Source: Pseudoips prasinana | Lineage: Eukaryota > Arthropoda > Insecta > Lepidoptera > Nolidae | Length of the DNA stretch: 64,000 bases | Direction: 5' to 3' | Assembly (NCBI GenBank): GCA_951640165.1 | Contig: OX621255.1 | Coordinates: forward strand, 30,726,001-30,790,000 | Shown: positions 33,331-44,959 of the stretch, piece after piece | Layout of the letters: every line of letters starts with the position of its first letter | Position numbering within the stretch: the stretch's first letter is position 1 | Notes under the pieces: generated by a model | What the model was told of the DNA's origin: nothing | The model's input: the letters and a program-made list of their open reading frames with translations, nothing else | Database searches by the model: none | Program-made: the position numbers and the translations under genes

Positions 33331-33899
33331 TGTATAATAATAAGGATATTATACTAAGATGTAAGAGGCTCGAACAAGTCTGCCATAAGGAAAGGTACGA
33401 AGAACATTTCTGGAACGTTTGTAGATACACTTACACGACGACAATCGCCCTTACCACCTACGTAATAAATACATCGTCATGGTCAACGAGTCCACCGGCG
33501 CAGCTACTCTATCTCCCCAACTACTCGTAGGTAGGTATAATCATAGCGATTCAAATACAAATATTTTGTCCGCAACCTTGCGTGTGTTGTAACACCTCAT
33601 TAGCAAGTAGCCACCTTTGTCGCAACTCAGCAGACACCTCGACTCAAGGGAATTTCGCAAAAATTGAGAATAGATGAATTTTTATATTGGCGTCAACTTA
33701 AGGCCTTGCTCAGCCCCTTGGTTACCTAGTAAGGTCCCAGATTGAAGATAAATAAAAACTGCTTGAAAAATAAAATACTTATGTGAGAATCCTAAAATAA
33801 TTAATTGGTATTACCATAGTGAAAAACTGTGAATCAAAAAAAAAAACATGAAAGTTTTACGTTCCATGTGTGGGGACTCCCTTTTTATACTTGCCTTTT

Positions 33900-34140
33900 A
33901 AAATAAAATAAAAAAGGTTTTTATTCAAGTAGACTTTAAAAAAGCGCTTGTAAATAGTCAGAACATGTTTGTAGTAATATATGTAGTTGTATACTTACAT
34001 TATTATTCCTAGTAACATAGATATTTAGGTACACATTGTATGAAAACATTTATAAAATTTATTTAATTATAGCAATGATATTTCGCTAGCCCGTATCAAG
34101 TTATTGACAAGAGATTATGTTTAAATTATTTATATTGTTT
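33900..34140 (+). mobile_element. Family I repeat
   Basis: 'aaaaaggtttttattcaagt' to 'agttattgacaagagattat'. Confidence 0.62.
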
Positions 34141-34409
34141 GATTTTAATAGCGCTAATATAAATACACACTCGATTTAAATTTAAACTGTTTCCTTCTTA
34201 CGATTCAATAGATACAGCCCGCTAACAGACAGATAGACGGTCAGGTGGACGGGCAGACAGACAGCCCTAAAAAGGTAATGCTCTGAGGGTATCCACAATC
34301 GGGTAGCTATTAGAGTAAATGCGCTATCCTGCATTCATTAAAACAAGCAATATATTTAGCATTTTATATACTTAATATAATGGTTTTTATTTATCTGTTC
34401 TTGGGTTAG

Positions 34410-34502
34410 AGGATCAGCATTGCCATCCAGCGTGGCAATGCGGCCAGCCTTCTGGGCACAATTCCCATCTGCGATGCGGAAGGATTCTTCGACGCTTATT
34501 AG
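34410..34502 (+). pseudogene. C-terminal LINE fragment
   Basis: 30 codons: RISIAIQRGNAASLLGTIPI, CDAEGFFDAY, stop. The 'AIQRGNA-SLLGT-P' block recurs at the C-terminus of some lepidopteran LINE ORFs. The clade is not resolved. A SINE T follows 70 bp downstream. Confidence 0.5.
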
Positions 34503-34573
34503 TCTAATTAGGTTTTCTGTAGTTTTATCTAATTATTATTATTGTTAGTTTATATATTATGATTATATCATAG

Positions 34574-34944
34574 TGACTGCCTCGTTGTTCTAGCGGTAAC
34601 GTGTTCACCCGCAGAAAACGAGGTCCTGGGTTCAAATCCCGGGTCGGGCCAAAAGTGATTTTGGCACTTTTATGTAAAAAGAAAAAATTCTCAGCATCAG
34701 CCCGAAGTCTGGGAGTTGGCGGTATTACCCCGTGCCTCGGAGAGCACGTAAAGCCTCGGTCCAGAACCTAACCTCTTTCCGGTCGTGTCGGTAAGCGTCC
34801 CATCGGATTATGAGAGTGATGGAATAGAAAGTTCTCCTGTGTTTGTGAACACACTTGAGCACTATAATATGTCCCGCGCAGATGGCTAATCTCTATTGAG
34901 ACTGGCCGCCGTGGCCGAAATTCGTCTAGGAGGACATTATTATT
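34574..34944 (+). mobile_element. SINE family T, full length, 12-bp target-site duplication
   Basis: Box A (tgttctagcggtaac) and box B (gggttcaaatcccgg) head, body with 'ctctttccggtcgtgtcgg', tail gga(cattatt). Flanking repeat attatatcatag at 34562-34573 and 34945-34956. This copy is the best local reference for the family. Confidence 0.88.
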
Positions 34945-35505
34945 ATTATATCATAGCTACATTTATATTTTAATAATAAATAAATTTCTATTATTTAATT
35001 AATATAAATGATGAAGTTATTATGCCGTTATGGTTATATTCATCACTGACCATTGCTATCATTGTTCTGTGTGAATTCTTAATGTTTTGAATCAGAATCA
35101 GATCAGATCTTTATTTGTTGCTTGCTTAATGATGTCGCTGTACTCAATAAATAAATAAGCATAACATCTAATTCAAAAATTGAACTTAGTCTCAACAATG
35201 AGTTGCTCAAAATAACTATATTGTACTGATTCACACACGACTCGCGTTTCCGCCGGTTTTCAGAAACTGTTACTCATGGGTACAGTCAGTTATTCCGTTC
35301 ATATAAATATTTCCGGCCGACATCTGAATTATTGAATTTTATGTCATTTCTTTTCAAATTGTGTTTATTTTACTGTTTGAAATGGAGGCAAAACGAATCA
35401 TTAGAATTAGTAAAATATTGTTTCGGTTCGTTGAAACTTAATTTTGGGGAAACATTAAAGTACTTATAAATATGGAAATCTGATTACAAACATGTGACTT
35501 ACTCG

Positions 35506-35820
35506 ATGTGCCCCGCGGTATTACCCGCGTTAAATTTTATAAATTATCACAGCTCCTCCCACGTAGGTGATAGCGTGATAATATGTAGCCTATATGTAGA
35601 CCCGACTTCTTGGTAATATTCATGCAAAATTTGAAGTAAATCCATGCAGTACTTTTTGAGTTTAGCCCGGACATACATACAGACAAACAGACAAAAATTC
35701 TAAAAACTATATTTTTGGCTTCGATATCGATTGTAGATCACGTCCCAAGAATCCTTTTTAAAAAATATTCAATGTACAGTATAAACTTTCCTACGATTTT
35801 ATTATATGTATATATGATAA
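35506..35820 (+). mobile_element. Family J repeat
   Basis: From 'tgtgccccgcggtattaccc' to 'gattttattatatgtatata'. The last ~75 bp of another J copy recur at 36059-36130, possibly a second, truncated insertion. Confidence 0.75.
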
Positions 35821-36128
35821 TGATAAGATTTTATTCAGACTAAATCCATGATTTTGTTAGTATTGTGGTGTTAGTAACGATGGTGCTTATGTAAATAGGT
35901 TAGTATTGTTTTGTTTCAAACAGAAAACAATTATTTATTTAGACCTAGGACTGTCTTCCCCCAGTATCATTGAAAGGTGTACTCTGCTCTGAGATGGCAG
36001 TCAAAACTATCTGTGCGAACCTCGGCGAACATTCCCTAAGGACTACAACGCCACGGCAGTCCCAAGTATTCTTTTTAAAAAATGTTCAATGTACAGTTTT
36101 GATCGTCCTACGATTTTATTATATGTAT

Positions 36129-36300
36129 ATATAGAAGACTGGCCTGTTGGGCTAGTGGTAAGCGACCCTGACTGCAAAGCTAGAGTTCGTTGCTTCGATT
36201 CCCACCCAAGACAAATCTTTGTGTGATGAGCACGATTGTACAGGCTCTGCTTAGTTTGGGATCAGATGGCAGTGTGTTAGTTGTCCCAATATACATATTT
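36129..36300 (+). mobile_element. SINE family C, internally deleted
   Basis: Head 'ggcctgttgggctagtggta', box B-like 'gcttcgattcccaccc', and the tail 'tctgcttagtttgggatcag' with 'gtgtgttagttgtcccaa'. Most of the middle is missing. Confidence 0.75.
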
Positions 36301-36749
36301 ATTTATTGATGACTGAAATCGGTTGTACGTTTTTTTAAACAATCATTATGAAGCCCATATTTTATTTTATTTCATTGAGTTAACTTACTAAAATACTTGC
36401 TATAATTGATAACAATAATTAAAGGCCTTGTGCTTCTTCAATTATAGGAGACAACAGCATGCACTTAAATTTTACAAAATACTTTGTAAGATGTAATATA
36501 ATTATGACAGCCGTTTCACTTAGTACGTACAAAAAATATTGAATTAAATTAAATATGTTAATATTAAGTATAGGATTATAATCTAAAACTTACAATCTAG
36601 AGTACTTGAGCAAAAGTTATAAATTAGAACTAGAGTATTGACATAGAGCAGACGGTAATTTTGAGAACGTCCTCCTTTTTTTAATTCTCTTTGATTACCT
36701 GAATATTTTATTATTTAAATTATACAATATTTTTTAATAATAAATTTAG

Positions 36750-36975
36750 ATAATTAAACCTACACATGATCCTTGACGATAACTTAATTTAAGTTAGCTA
36801 AATATCGTTACTATTATAAAATAAATCTTATAGTAAATTAATTCCTACAATCCGTGTACCTAAATATCTATATATACCTAGAAATCATTACAAATTAATT
36901 ATATATTACAACGAACATGTTCTGACTATTTACAAGCGCTTTTTTAAAGTCTACGTGAATAAAATTTTTTTATTT
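36750..36975 (-). mobile_element. Family I repeat
   Basis: 'cctacacatgatccttgacg' to 'tctacgtgaataaaattttt'. Confidence 0.62.
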
Positions 36976-37388
36976 TATTTCATTTATTTGACAAGACGTC
37001 TTGACTCCTCGATTACATCAAAATTTCGGTTAATTCGCCAATACACATGATATAATCATCTACCACACGATTTCCGGAAATGAGATCCATATATATCTAA
37101 ATATAGTTGCTTACTAAGATGTGATAATTTGCGGTCTACTGCAGAATGAACAGCTGATCTTAATCACTCATATGAATCGTATGAGTAATCGAATAACGAG
37201 TAACAAGCTTATTTATGGAGCCACTGAACTCTAAGACAAACGGTAATACGAATTCGTATGACTTGAAATAAAATTCTGCACTTTAATCCGATTGAAAATA
37301 AAATAGACTTAACTCTATACAATGATTTGTGTGTTTTATTTTAAATCGGATCATATGAGTCACAAGTTATATTTTAATTTTTATTGGA

Positions 37389-37605
37389 ATCATCATCATC
37401 ACATCATCAGTCTGATGTCATCCACTGCTGGACATAGGCCTCCTCCAAAGGTTTCTATAAAGTGGTCATTTGCAGGGGTTTGCATCCGTCATCGCGCTTG
37501 GGATGCGAGTTGGCGTCCGCAGTTAGGTGGTAGTTAGTACATACTCGTAGGAGGCGCTGTTGCCCGACTACTTAGTGTATCCCTTAGTCGCCTTTGAAAC
37601 TAGTT
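37389..37605 (-). mobile_element. Family G repeat
   Basis: 'catcatcagtctgatgtcat', 'gctggacataggcctcctcc', 'cagttaggtggtagttagta', 'tatcccttagtcgcctttg'. Confidence 0.62.
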
Positions 37606-37609
37606 GACC

Positions 37610-37870
37610 CGGCAGACTTCGTAGGTACTGTCTCGAACGATAAATAGAAGAATAAATAAAACTTTTCTTTTATAAAACGTTTATATGGGAAAAAGAAAAG
37701 GATTTTCCCGGCAATTATTCGATTTTTTCTCACCTTTTAAACCTTCCCTAGACCTCCAGAAATATTTCAAGACCAAGATAAGATAAATCCGTTCACCCGT
37801 TCTCGAGTTACAGCGAGACTAACGAACAGCAATTGATTTTTATATATATAGATTACTACTCCTACAGCCA
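37610..37870 (+). mobile_element. 'ctagttgacccggcagactt' dispersed repeat
   Basis: Begins 'aactagttgacccggcagac' and ends 'agcgagactaacgaacagc' plus 'tttttatatatatag'. Related in layout to 62347-62575. Confidence 0.55.
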
Positions 37871-38035
37871 GACAGATGGACAGGGGACCTTAAAAATTAG
37901 AATCTTTTCGCACACTTCAGGTACGAAACCCGGATAAGGACCATTTTTTCACAAAAGTATTGTACGTAGATATGGTAAAAAGTGATTTCCTGTTTTGAAT
38001 TAAAATTTCTTTACGCTCGCTTGACTTGGGGAGTA

Positions 38036-38600
38036 AGCTGATGGATGCGTGACGAGTGCGTTACGAAAAGTGTGATCGGGCGAGGTAAACGGAAGTTGAG
38101 AGGGAGTTAATGAAGATAGAAAGACAGAGATTTACTTTTCGTATATTACTGAATAAGCAAGAGATAGAGGTTTCAAGTTTCAAGTTTATTTATTCATTAA
38201 CAATTGAAATTGTGTTTGAATATACAATGAATCACAAATATAAAAACTAATACAACACAATAAAATAATAACCGAAATAAAAAAAATAAAAATATCATAA
38301 GAATACAAAAATAATAATTAATTAACACAAACAATTAGTAAACATATGTCAATTAAAATATGCTAAATAATTAAAGTACTACAATAAAATTAAGAATGTG
38401 TAAAATGTCAATAATAAGGGCTCTAATTTACTATATTTATTAAAGATCGTCTACGGAATATAGAGATCTGTCTTCACTTGATGAGGTATGTCTTCACTTT
38501 TATGCGTGCGAAGATACATTTTCTTTCTCTCATAGCCAGTTACGTTTAGTATATCTAACTTTTACTTCAGTCGTGTGGACTAAAGCACACTGGTTTTTTT
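38036..38600 (-). mobile_element. Family Q repeat split by an AT-rich insertion
   Basis: Outer parts match 9760-10000 in reverse ('gtgatcgggcgaggtaaacg', 'tctcatagccagttacgttt', 'cttcagtcgtgtggact'). 38173-38500 is an inserted AT-rich segment starting 'gtttcaagtttcaagtttat'. Confidence 0.45.
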
Positions 38601-39135
38601 TTCTGTTGACCAATTAGAATAGAAAATATTGCTGAAGGTAGTTCATCTTCCAACCTATGATGATGTGCAGCTCACCGTATTTTACCCAGATTAATGGGAG
38701 TCGATTAGTCTCCCATATTTATAGCCAGATCTAACGACCGCCGACTTCAAAGGTAATAATAACTAATTTAATGCAAAATTAATGGGTCTCCAAAATAAAA
38801 CCTAAAGGATGGCCTCTCAACAATTTTATGGTCGATTACAAAGTATATAATTTTGTTTGAAAACAGCTTATTTAATGTATTCTTAAGTAAGATTTAATTA
38901 TTTAAAGTATTGCCACGTGGCATTTATTTGACATTATGGTGACCTTTGATTTAGCTATATATAAATTTTATAGATAGGAACCCTTTCTAAATAAAGCTTT
39001 GATTTTAAAAGTCTTAATTGTTAAATAAACTTAATTATTCAGTACTCGCTACCCGCCCCTTCTTCGCACGGGCAGATAAATAGAAATGTATTTATGGTTC
39101 TATTGATCTGCCTTTATTTTCAACATATAAACGGT
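38600..39135 (+). other. Intronic AT-rich sequence, nothing recognised
   Basis: No features beyond scattered low-complexity runs. Confidence 0.5.
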
Positions 39136-39138
39136 TTA

Positions 39139-39300
39139 CCATCATCATCATTTCAGCTGAATGTTGTCCACAGCTGGACAAAGACCTCCCCAATAGATCT
39201 TCAATAAATGTGTCCATCATATGAAAAGATATTCCATAATCGCCACGCTTGACAGATGGGTTAACGATCGGAGTAAGATGATCAACCAGGCAGTCTCTGC
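39139..39300 (-). mobile_element. Family F repeat
   Basis: (catcat)n start, 'ttgtccacagctggacaaag', 'ataatcgccacgcttgacag', 'gttaacgatcggagtaagat'. Confidence 0.58.
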
Positions 39301-39831
39301 CTAGTTTGGTAGTCTATTGATTGTCCCAAGATATTAAAAAAATGTATGCAATATGGTCATCGCAATAGGTACCAACACAACGTAGGTATATCCCGCAGAT
39401 TTTTTCCCAGGCCGATCCCCAAATATTTTTACCTAAGGGTCAACCACTTTTACATTTAGATTCTGACCTCGAACTTTTGTCTTCAAATCTAACAGTTAAC
39501 TAAACATTTGGCTATCTACCATTATCTTTAGACAAACTTAGATCTTATCAGATAAACGTCTGTGAACCATTGTGGAATAATGATTAGTATTTTATGACTG
39601 ACCCCTTTTCAAATGTCAATTCGCCATTGAATTTGTTTGGTTATTTGCTTGTTGCTTTATGTTGATTTGTCAAAGACTATGTTTGAGGGTGCGGTGTTGA
39701 AGATAATGGCGGCAGGGAATTAAATTTTTCTCAACAATTACAAATCATTTGGAACTTCTTATTTATCAGATTTTTGAGCAATTCTTGGCAATAGCTTCAT
39801 AACATTGCTTACCTTTTGCCTTGCACCTCGT

Positions 39832-39985
39832 TTACAGCGGATGCATGTTCAACCGCAGATAATGAAGTCCTGGATTCAAATTCCGGGTCGGGCAAAAAAG
39901 TTATTTTGGTATTTTTTGTAAAGAAACATTTTTCAGTATCAGCCCCAAGTCTGGGAGATGGCGGTATCACACCCCCGTACTTAGA
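39832..39985 (+). mobile_element. SINE family T, head fragment
   Basis: Box B (ggattcaaattccggg) and the 'agtctgggagatggcggtatcac' body are recognisable. Box A is lost upstream and the whole 3' half is missing; a satellite array begins at 39995, 10 bp downstream. Confidence 0.65.
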
Positions 39986-39994
39986 AGACAAACG

Positions 39995-40440
39995 GAGAGT
40001 TTGAGCTCTACTTTATCTTGTGCAATACGTTAGTTACAAGCTGGTTAAGTTAAGTATTTGTATTGAGCGATAACTTATACTCAACTTGAGCTCGCTCTAT
40101 GTAACATAGCCTAGACAAAATGTAGAGTTTGAGCTCTGCTTTATCTTGAGCACTATTTTAATTACAAGCGAGTTACGTTAAGTATTTGTAGTGAGCGATA
40201 ACTTATTCTCGTCTTGAGCTCGCTCTTTGTAACATAGTCCAGACAAATTGAGAGCTTGAGCTCTGCTTTAGCTTGAGCACAACTTTAGATACAAGCGGGT
40301 TAAGTAAAGTATTTCTATTGAGCGATAACTTATACTCAACTTAAGATCGCTCTATGTCACATAACCCAGTTCTGAGAGCTGTAGGTCTGCTTAAAGCAGA
40401 CTTCTGTTCCTTGCTCTAATAAAAAGCGGGTTAAAAGTGA
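39995..40440. repeat. Satellite array, ~125-bp unit, about 3.5 copies
   Basis: Units start at 39995, 40123, 40250 and 40374 (periods 128, 127, 124) with 'gagagttttgagctctgct'-type starts, 'gagcgataacttatactcaa' middles and 'gctcgctctatgtaacatag' ends. The last unit decays after ~60 bp. Units differ at many positions, so the array is not recent. Confidence 0.85.
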
Positions 40441-40804
40441 CTTAATTTACGTCAGCGACTTTTTATATAATTTTTCCAGCACTTTTAAATGAAATAATTA
40501 ACAGATATTCTTAGGTAGATATTGACTTGATATTTAAATTTGCACGTACAATTGTAGGTTAACTGTCGATTTATACATTAAGTCTTAAATGGCGGTAAAG
40601 TACAATTGTTAAGAATTTACATTATATTACTTGTATAATATATAACTGTGACTTAAATAGTAGGCATTCTCTATTTTAATATATTCTATAAACGCAATGA
40701 AGGGGCCTGCCAGTTAAATTAGACTGACTATACCCTGAATTATATAGATAATTATTTCTGTTTTAGAACCGTGAACTTCTGTCTTTAGTTTTAATTTATT
40801 ATAT

Positions 40805-41135
40805 GGAATATGAAAATCTTGGGATAGCTAATACACATCCATCTGATCCCGATCTAGCCAGAGCCTATGTGTTACTGTGTTATGGTAACCTGCCTGACCT
40901 CTTTCCGGTCGTGTCGATAAGGCGTCCCATCGGATCATGAGAGTGATGGAATAGAAAGTGCTCTTGTGTTTGCGCACACACTTGAGCACTATAATATGTC
41001 CCGCGCAGATGGCCAATCTCTGTTGAGACTGGCCGCCGTGGCCGAATTCGGCTAGGAGGACATTATTATTATTATTATTATGGTAACCAGACAACTGATA
41101 AACGTACTTATATATTTCTAAATATATATATATAT
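40805..41135 (-). mobile_element. SINE family C, tail portion, host of a nested SINE T
   Basis: Minus-strand tail: 'catctgatcccgatctagcc' then 'atggtaaccagacaactgat'. It is split at 40890/41089 by the truncated SINE T. Confidence 0.7.
40891..41077 (+). mobile_element. 5'-truncated SINE T inserted into a SINE C copy
   Basis: It contains only the 3' half of family T ('tgcctgacctctttccggtc' to the ATT tail). The 11-bp target duplication ttatggtaacc flanks it (40880-40890, 41078-41088). Rejoining the flanks restores a continuous family C tail (40805-40890 plus 41089-41135), which proves nesting. Confidence 0.85.
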
Positions 41136-41302
41136 ATATTATACAGGGTGACCAAGGAGTTGACGTTCAAACGCAAAATTTAGATACTTTATGATGAGGA
41201 GTTTCCGCATCACCCCATGTACATAATATGTTCTACGATTTGCGTAGTTTTCGAGATAGACAATTTTTATTGGTTTTTTTCGTAAAATTCGTCAGTTCTG
41301 TA

Positions 41303-41445
41303 TCTGACCTCATTCCGGTCGTGACGCTAGGCGTCCCATCGGGTTATGAGGTTGATGGATTGGAATGTTCTCCAATGTTTTTGCGCACACTTGTGCTCTA
41401 TAATACGTCCTGCGCAGATAGCTTGTCTCCATTGAGACTGGCTGA
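41303..41445 (+). mobile_element. SINE family T, diverged 3' fragment
   Basis: Recognisable as 'cattccggtcgtgacgctag', then 'cgtcccatcgggttatgag' and 'attgagactggctg'. Both ends are lost. It is an older copy than the neighbour at 40891. Confidence 0.65.
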
Positions 41446-41764
41446 TATGCATGTTATGGATGTTCTCAAAAGTACCGGGACCGACAGCCTAGCGTGCTCT
41501 CAGACTTACGCAAAGGCTCGTGCTACCGATAAAGGTTGGAAATTATACTATTGTCAACCGGTTGCTCTTAACTGCATTTTGTAGAGTAACACGAAACCTA
41601 ATAAATACTTCTATTGGTTGTAAATGTCAGCTTGTTTGTCCTTTCCTTGTATAACATAATGATTCATGAAGACATTCTGTTCAAAGGAATTCCACGTTTT
41701 AAAATATTGCTGAATAGAGTGGAATTTGTTCTATGTATATTTATTTTGTTGATGATTAGTCCCC

Positions 41765-42264
41765 CCCTTTTTTTTTCTTTATTTATAAAGGGACTTTTAC
41801 GCATAGCGTATGTCAGTCCCATCGTATCCTAAACAACGGAATTTTCACAAAATATGGATCATGAACTTGAACAAACCCACCGCATCATCATTATTTGGTT
41901 GGGATAGAATTTTGTGGAACATGCCCACATCGGTTCTGTTCAAGTTCAGGGACCTTATTAAATTATTTCTACTAGACTCATATCGAACACATTCCATCAA
42001 TAAATGTTGTAGATCCTCGATACATCCACATTCCTCACAATGAGTCCCTCCCTCTAACCCAACACTGCACCTTCTGTAAGCCAGGATCAAACGTGACACA
42101 CAATGAAATGACACTGAGCAGTGAAGCTCAGGCCTGTCCCGGGGAATCTCTTTAATTGGGGCCGCGTTGTAACCGGTAGTAGAGACACCCGCTGAGTTTG
42201 TTTCGCTGGGTCTTCTCAGTTGGGGCGCATTGGATCCGGTGGTAGCATTAAAGCGCGACCGTCG
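41765..42264 (-). pseudogene. 3' end of a non-LTR retrotransposon (zinc-knuckle tail, UTR, poly-A)
   Basis: On the minus strand the frame is open from ~42263 and ends at 41845. It contains CVSRLILAYRRCSVG and the finger CEECGCIEDLQHLLMEC, the cysteine/histidine cluster at the C-terminus of R1/Jockey/I-type LINEs after an RNase H-like region. After the stop come an aataaa signal (~41780) and an A run, so the 3' end is intact. It is 5'-truncated; no catalytic motifs remain. Confidence 0.68.
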
Positions 42265-42309
42265 TTATAAACACAAGGTCCGCCATAATAATAACATTTA
42301 ATTCGTACT

Positions 42310-42610
42310 TTAATATAGACAGAACCATTCAGGCAATATGTAGTAAAAATATAGCTAAAATTTAAAATTTAGATAATTAAACCTATACATGATCCTTGAC
42401 AATAACTTAATTTAAGTAAGCTAAATAACGTTATTGTTATAAAATAAATCTTATTGTAAATTATTTCCTACAATCCGTGTACCTAAATATCTATTTGTAC
42501 CTAGAAATAATTATAAATTAATTATATATTACTAAGAACATGTTCTGACTATTTACAAGCGTTTATTTAAAGTCTACGTGAATAAAAACCTTTTTTATTT
42601 TATTTTTATT
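42310..42610 (-). mobile_element. Family I repeat, full
   Basis: 'agacagaaccattcaggcaa' to 'gtgaataaaaaccttttt' and the T/A-rich end. Confidence 0.65.
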
Positions 42611-42954
42611 TAATTGTCTTGGATCCCGCAACGAATTTAATCAGAAAGAAACAAGGAGAAATTTGTCTGCCCAAGTGTAGTGATTAAGGCCTATTCCCAA
42701 AGGATGGAGACAATTCGAGGCAGTGGAAGTCTTTGGGGTGATATGATGATCGGTTCTTCGCACAATAATTGTAGTTGGAAGGCAACCACGCTGACTTCTG
42801 TTGGCTTGAAGACTTCTATACCGAAACTCTTTTGAACCGCCGATACAAAAGGAGAATTAAATCCCGGAGGTTTATTATTGAATAGCTATAATAGCAATAG
42901 AATTCACACATTCGTCCTTGCGGATCGTCATCGACAGATCGCAATTATTGTAGA

Positions 42955-43172
42955 TCGCGGGGGCGGAGGCGCCGGCGCAGGTGGTCGAGTTATAAAGACG
43001 CGGAATCTACAGAGATTGTGGGTCTGAACGAAAGCTAAATATGGAATGGCTAGGCAGAATTAATCTGTGTGTAATAACTATTATGATATTACTATACACA
43101 TCCTTAAATAGTAATATAAGATTAGATAATGCACGTGTGGCGCAGCGGTTAAGACAGACGCCTCTGCACTAA
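42955..43172 (+). CDS. Candidate small secreted-protein start (TATA box plus signal-peptide-like ORF)
   Basis: A GC-rich block (42959-42985) and TATAAA (42991-42996) precede an ATG at 43041. The 43-codon ORF (43041-43172) begins MEWLGRINLCVITIMILLYT, with a hydrophobic core at residues 8-21 as in a signal peptide. The rest runs into the tRNA-like head of SINE W (from 43128), so any genuine coding must leave by splicing before that. No homology is recognised. It could be chance; the combination of GC island, TATA and hydrophobic N-terminus is what makes it worth listing. Confidence 0.25.
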
Positions 43173-43325
43173 GTGTCCCGAGTTCGATTCCCGCGCAAGA
43201 TAACTATTTGAGTGACCCATAAATAGTTGTTCTGCATCTGGATGTACTTTGTGTCCGTCAATTATATGATTGCAAAGTACCTACTCCGCGACAGAGGGAT
43301 TAAATTACCGAGCGGGCAGTCTTAA
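43128..43325 (+). mobile_element. tRNA-derived SINE, family W (single copy here)
   Basis: tRNA-like head: box A (tggcgcagcggtt) and box B (gagttcgattcccgc). It continues into a ~110-bp non-tRNA body ('ctgcatctggatgtacttt', 'ctccgcgacagagg'). The body and the lack of a clean acceptor stem argue against a functional tRNA gene. Confidence 0.65.
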
Positions 43326-43654
43326 AAAAAAAACAAACATAAATTATATATATTTGTTTTCTATTTTTGATGTATTTAATTTTTTTGTTGGAATGGAAAT
43401 ATCCCAGGGGTGGTCCCATGATAAGAAAACCAGGATCTGATGATGGCATCCCACAGAGATCGAAGGGATCATTCGCAAATCGTAGGGGCGATTATTGTGT
43501 TTGTTATTTTTTTAGATATGGCGTATAATACTGAGTAAAAATAAGTGACACGCTAGGACCTTTCAACTAATTTACATGCCTAGTGCGCGTGTAAGTGCGC
43601 AGATTTAGTAGTTTGGCAATTTATTAATTATAATTATTATTATTTTTGTTTATT

Positions 43655-43735
43655 TTTTTTAGTTTTGCCATGCTACAGGCTCTGTCTAGTTTGGGATCAA
43701 ATGCCATTGAGTTAGTTGTCCCAGGATATTATTTA
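43655..43735 (+). mobile_element. SINE family C, tail fragment
   Basis: 'gttttgccatgctacaggct' then 'gtctagtttgggatcaaatg' and 'gttagttgtcccaggatat'. Only the last ~80 bp of the family remain. Confidence 0.6.
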
Positions 43736-44157
43736 TAAATTAAATATTATACCCTGTTCTTTTTTCCGAACTATATTAAAGAGAGAGGTAATGACATTAA
43801 ATTTAGTTTCGTGGTGTAAAAGACAGAATTGCAGCTTCGAATTAATGACACCCCTCTTTTTGGATTAGGACATCGTTCACAGTCTCTGTAACATGGCCTT
43901 CTCTATTGTTCTAACGCATGATTATGTTATTTACATACCAGAGTTTGTATGAATTGTTTGATTGTATGTAATTGTATGGCTCGAGATTGACGAATACAAA
44001 CAGAATTAAGTACCATTCACTGTAATGCGGAGTTCCTTTGAAGTAGATCTAAATTACAAATAATTTGCTTAGAAGCTAACTTAATTATCGTAAGTGTACG
44101 TAATAAAAGACTCTTGTAATCTAATGGGTAGATTTATTTCAATAAGATATTTTTGAT

Positions 44158-44286
44158 GTGAAACATCTATAGCCGTACGTAAAACAGATTTCTGGCGTGG
44201 CGACGCATGCCGTGGTTTTTTTTTTATTTGAAACATCTATAGCCGCACGTAAAACAGATTTCTGGCGTAGCGACGCATGCCGTGGC
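44158..44286 (+). repeat. Two tandem ~58-bp units, 71-bp spacing
   Basis: 44158-44215 and 44229-44286 ('gaaacatctatagccgtacg' / 'gaaacatctatagccgcacg') differ at only a few positions. A T-run separates them. Confidence 0.88.
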
Positions 44287-44542
44287 GCATGCGCAATCGA
44301 CTTCTTATTTTATCATTATGACATATTTAGTTCCTATCACAATATGTTCTTTTCTGCATATTACTTTTACAAAATAATGTCGATGTTTCACATCTGCCAG
44401 GCGTCCCGTGACGGCTCACATTTTTTTTTCTTTTAGACTACCTACCCTCTTTTGTTTGGTTAATAATAAGAATAATATACTAGGAAACCAGATGACTGAT
44501 ATATTACGTATACAACTTTTCTTTTGTACATATATGCTTACA

Positions 44543-44931
44543 CAACATGTAACTTAATTAACGCACATCCTGAAAATAGTTTGTTCAGAATCGTATACTG
44601 AATCGATTTATATCATTTTTAATTCAGGTATTTTATTAAATAGTTAAAACTTAGTACATAATTATTCTCATATTAACGCTGTACTCAAAACAAATTAAAA
44701 TGGACCGTAAGTCACAGTAATAAGACTTTAAAATCGCAGATTTATTTGTATTCATATAAATTCCACCATTCAATACAAAATTCAGAAAAATAAACTTTAT
44801 TCCAAGAAACTAATTTAGTAAATAACAATGCATGTACATGTTAAATTAAAAATTCGGTGTATGTATTATGATTACGACATAATATTCTAATTGGGGTGTC
44901 TGAGGGTGTGCGTTAATTACGTTACATGTTG
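44543..44931. mobile_element. MITE (copy 2) inserted into a SINE A remnant
   Basis: Same ends and interior as 24069-24474, 389 bp. The flanks (44478-44540 'ccagatgactgatatattac' and 44932-44950 'tatagataattacaccca') rejoin into a family A SINE, so the insertion postdates that SINE. Confidence 0.82.
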
Positions 44932-44959
44932 TATAGATAATTACACCCATTAAAAACCA

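Noticed and set aside
41228..41584. 118-codon plus-strand ORF
   Set aside because: Mostly the reading of a diverged SINE T fragment; no protein family recognised.
43128..43200. A possible functional tRNA gene
   Set aside because: Box A and box B are good, but the sequence runs on into a SINE-like body and I cannot draw a clean acceptor stem or Pol III terminator.
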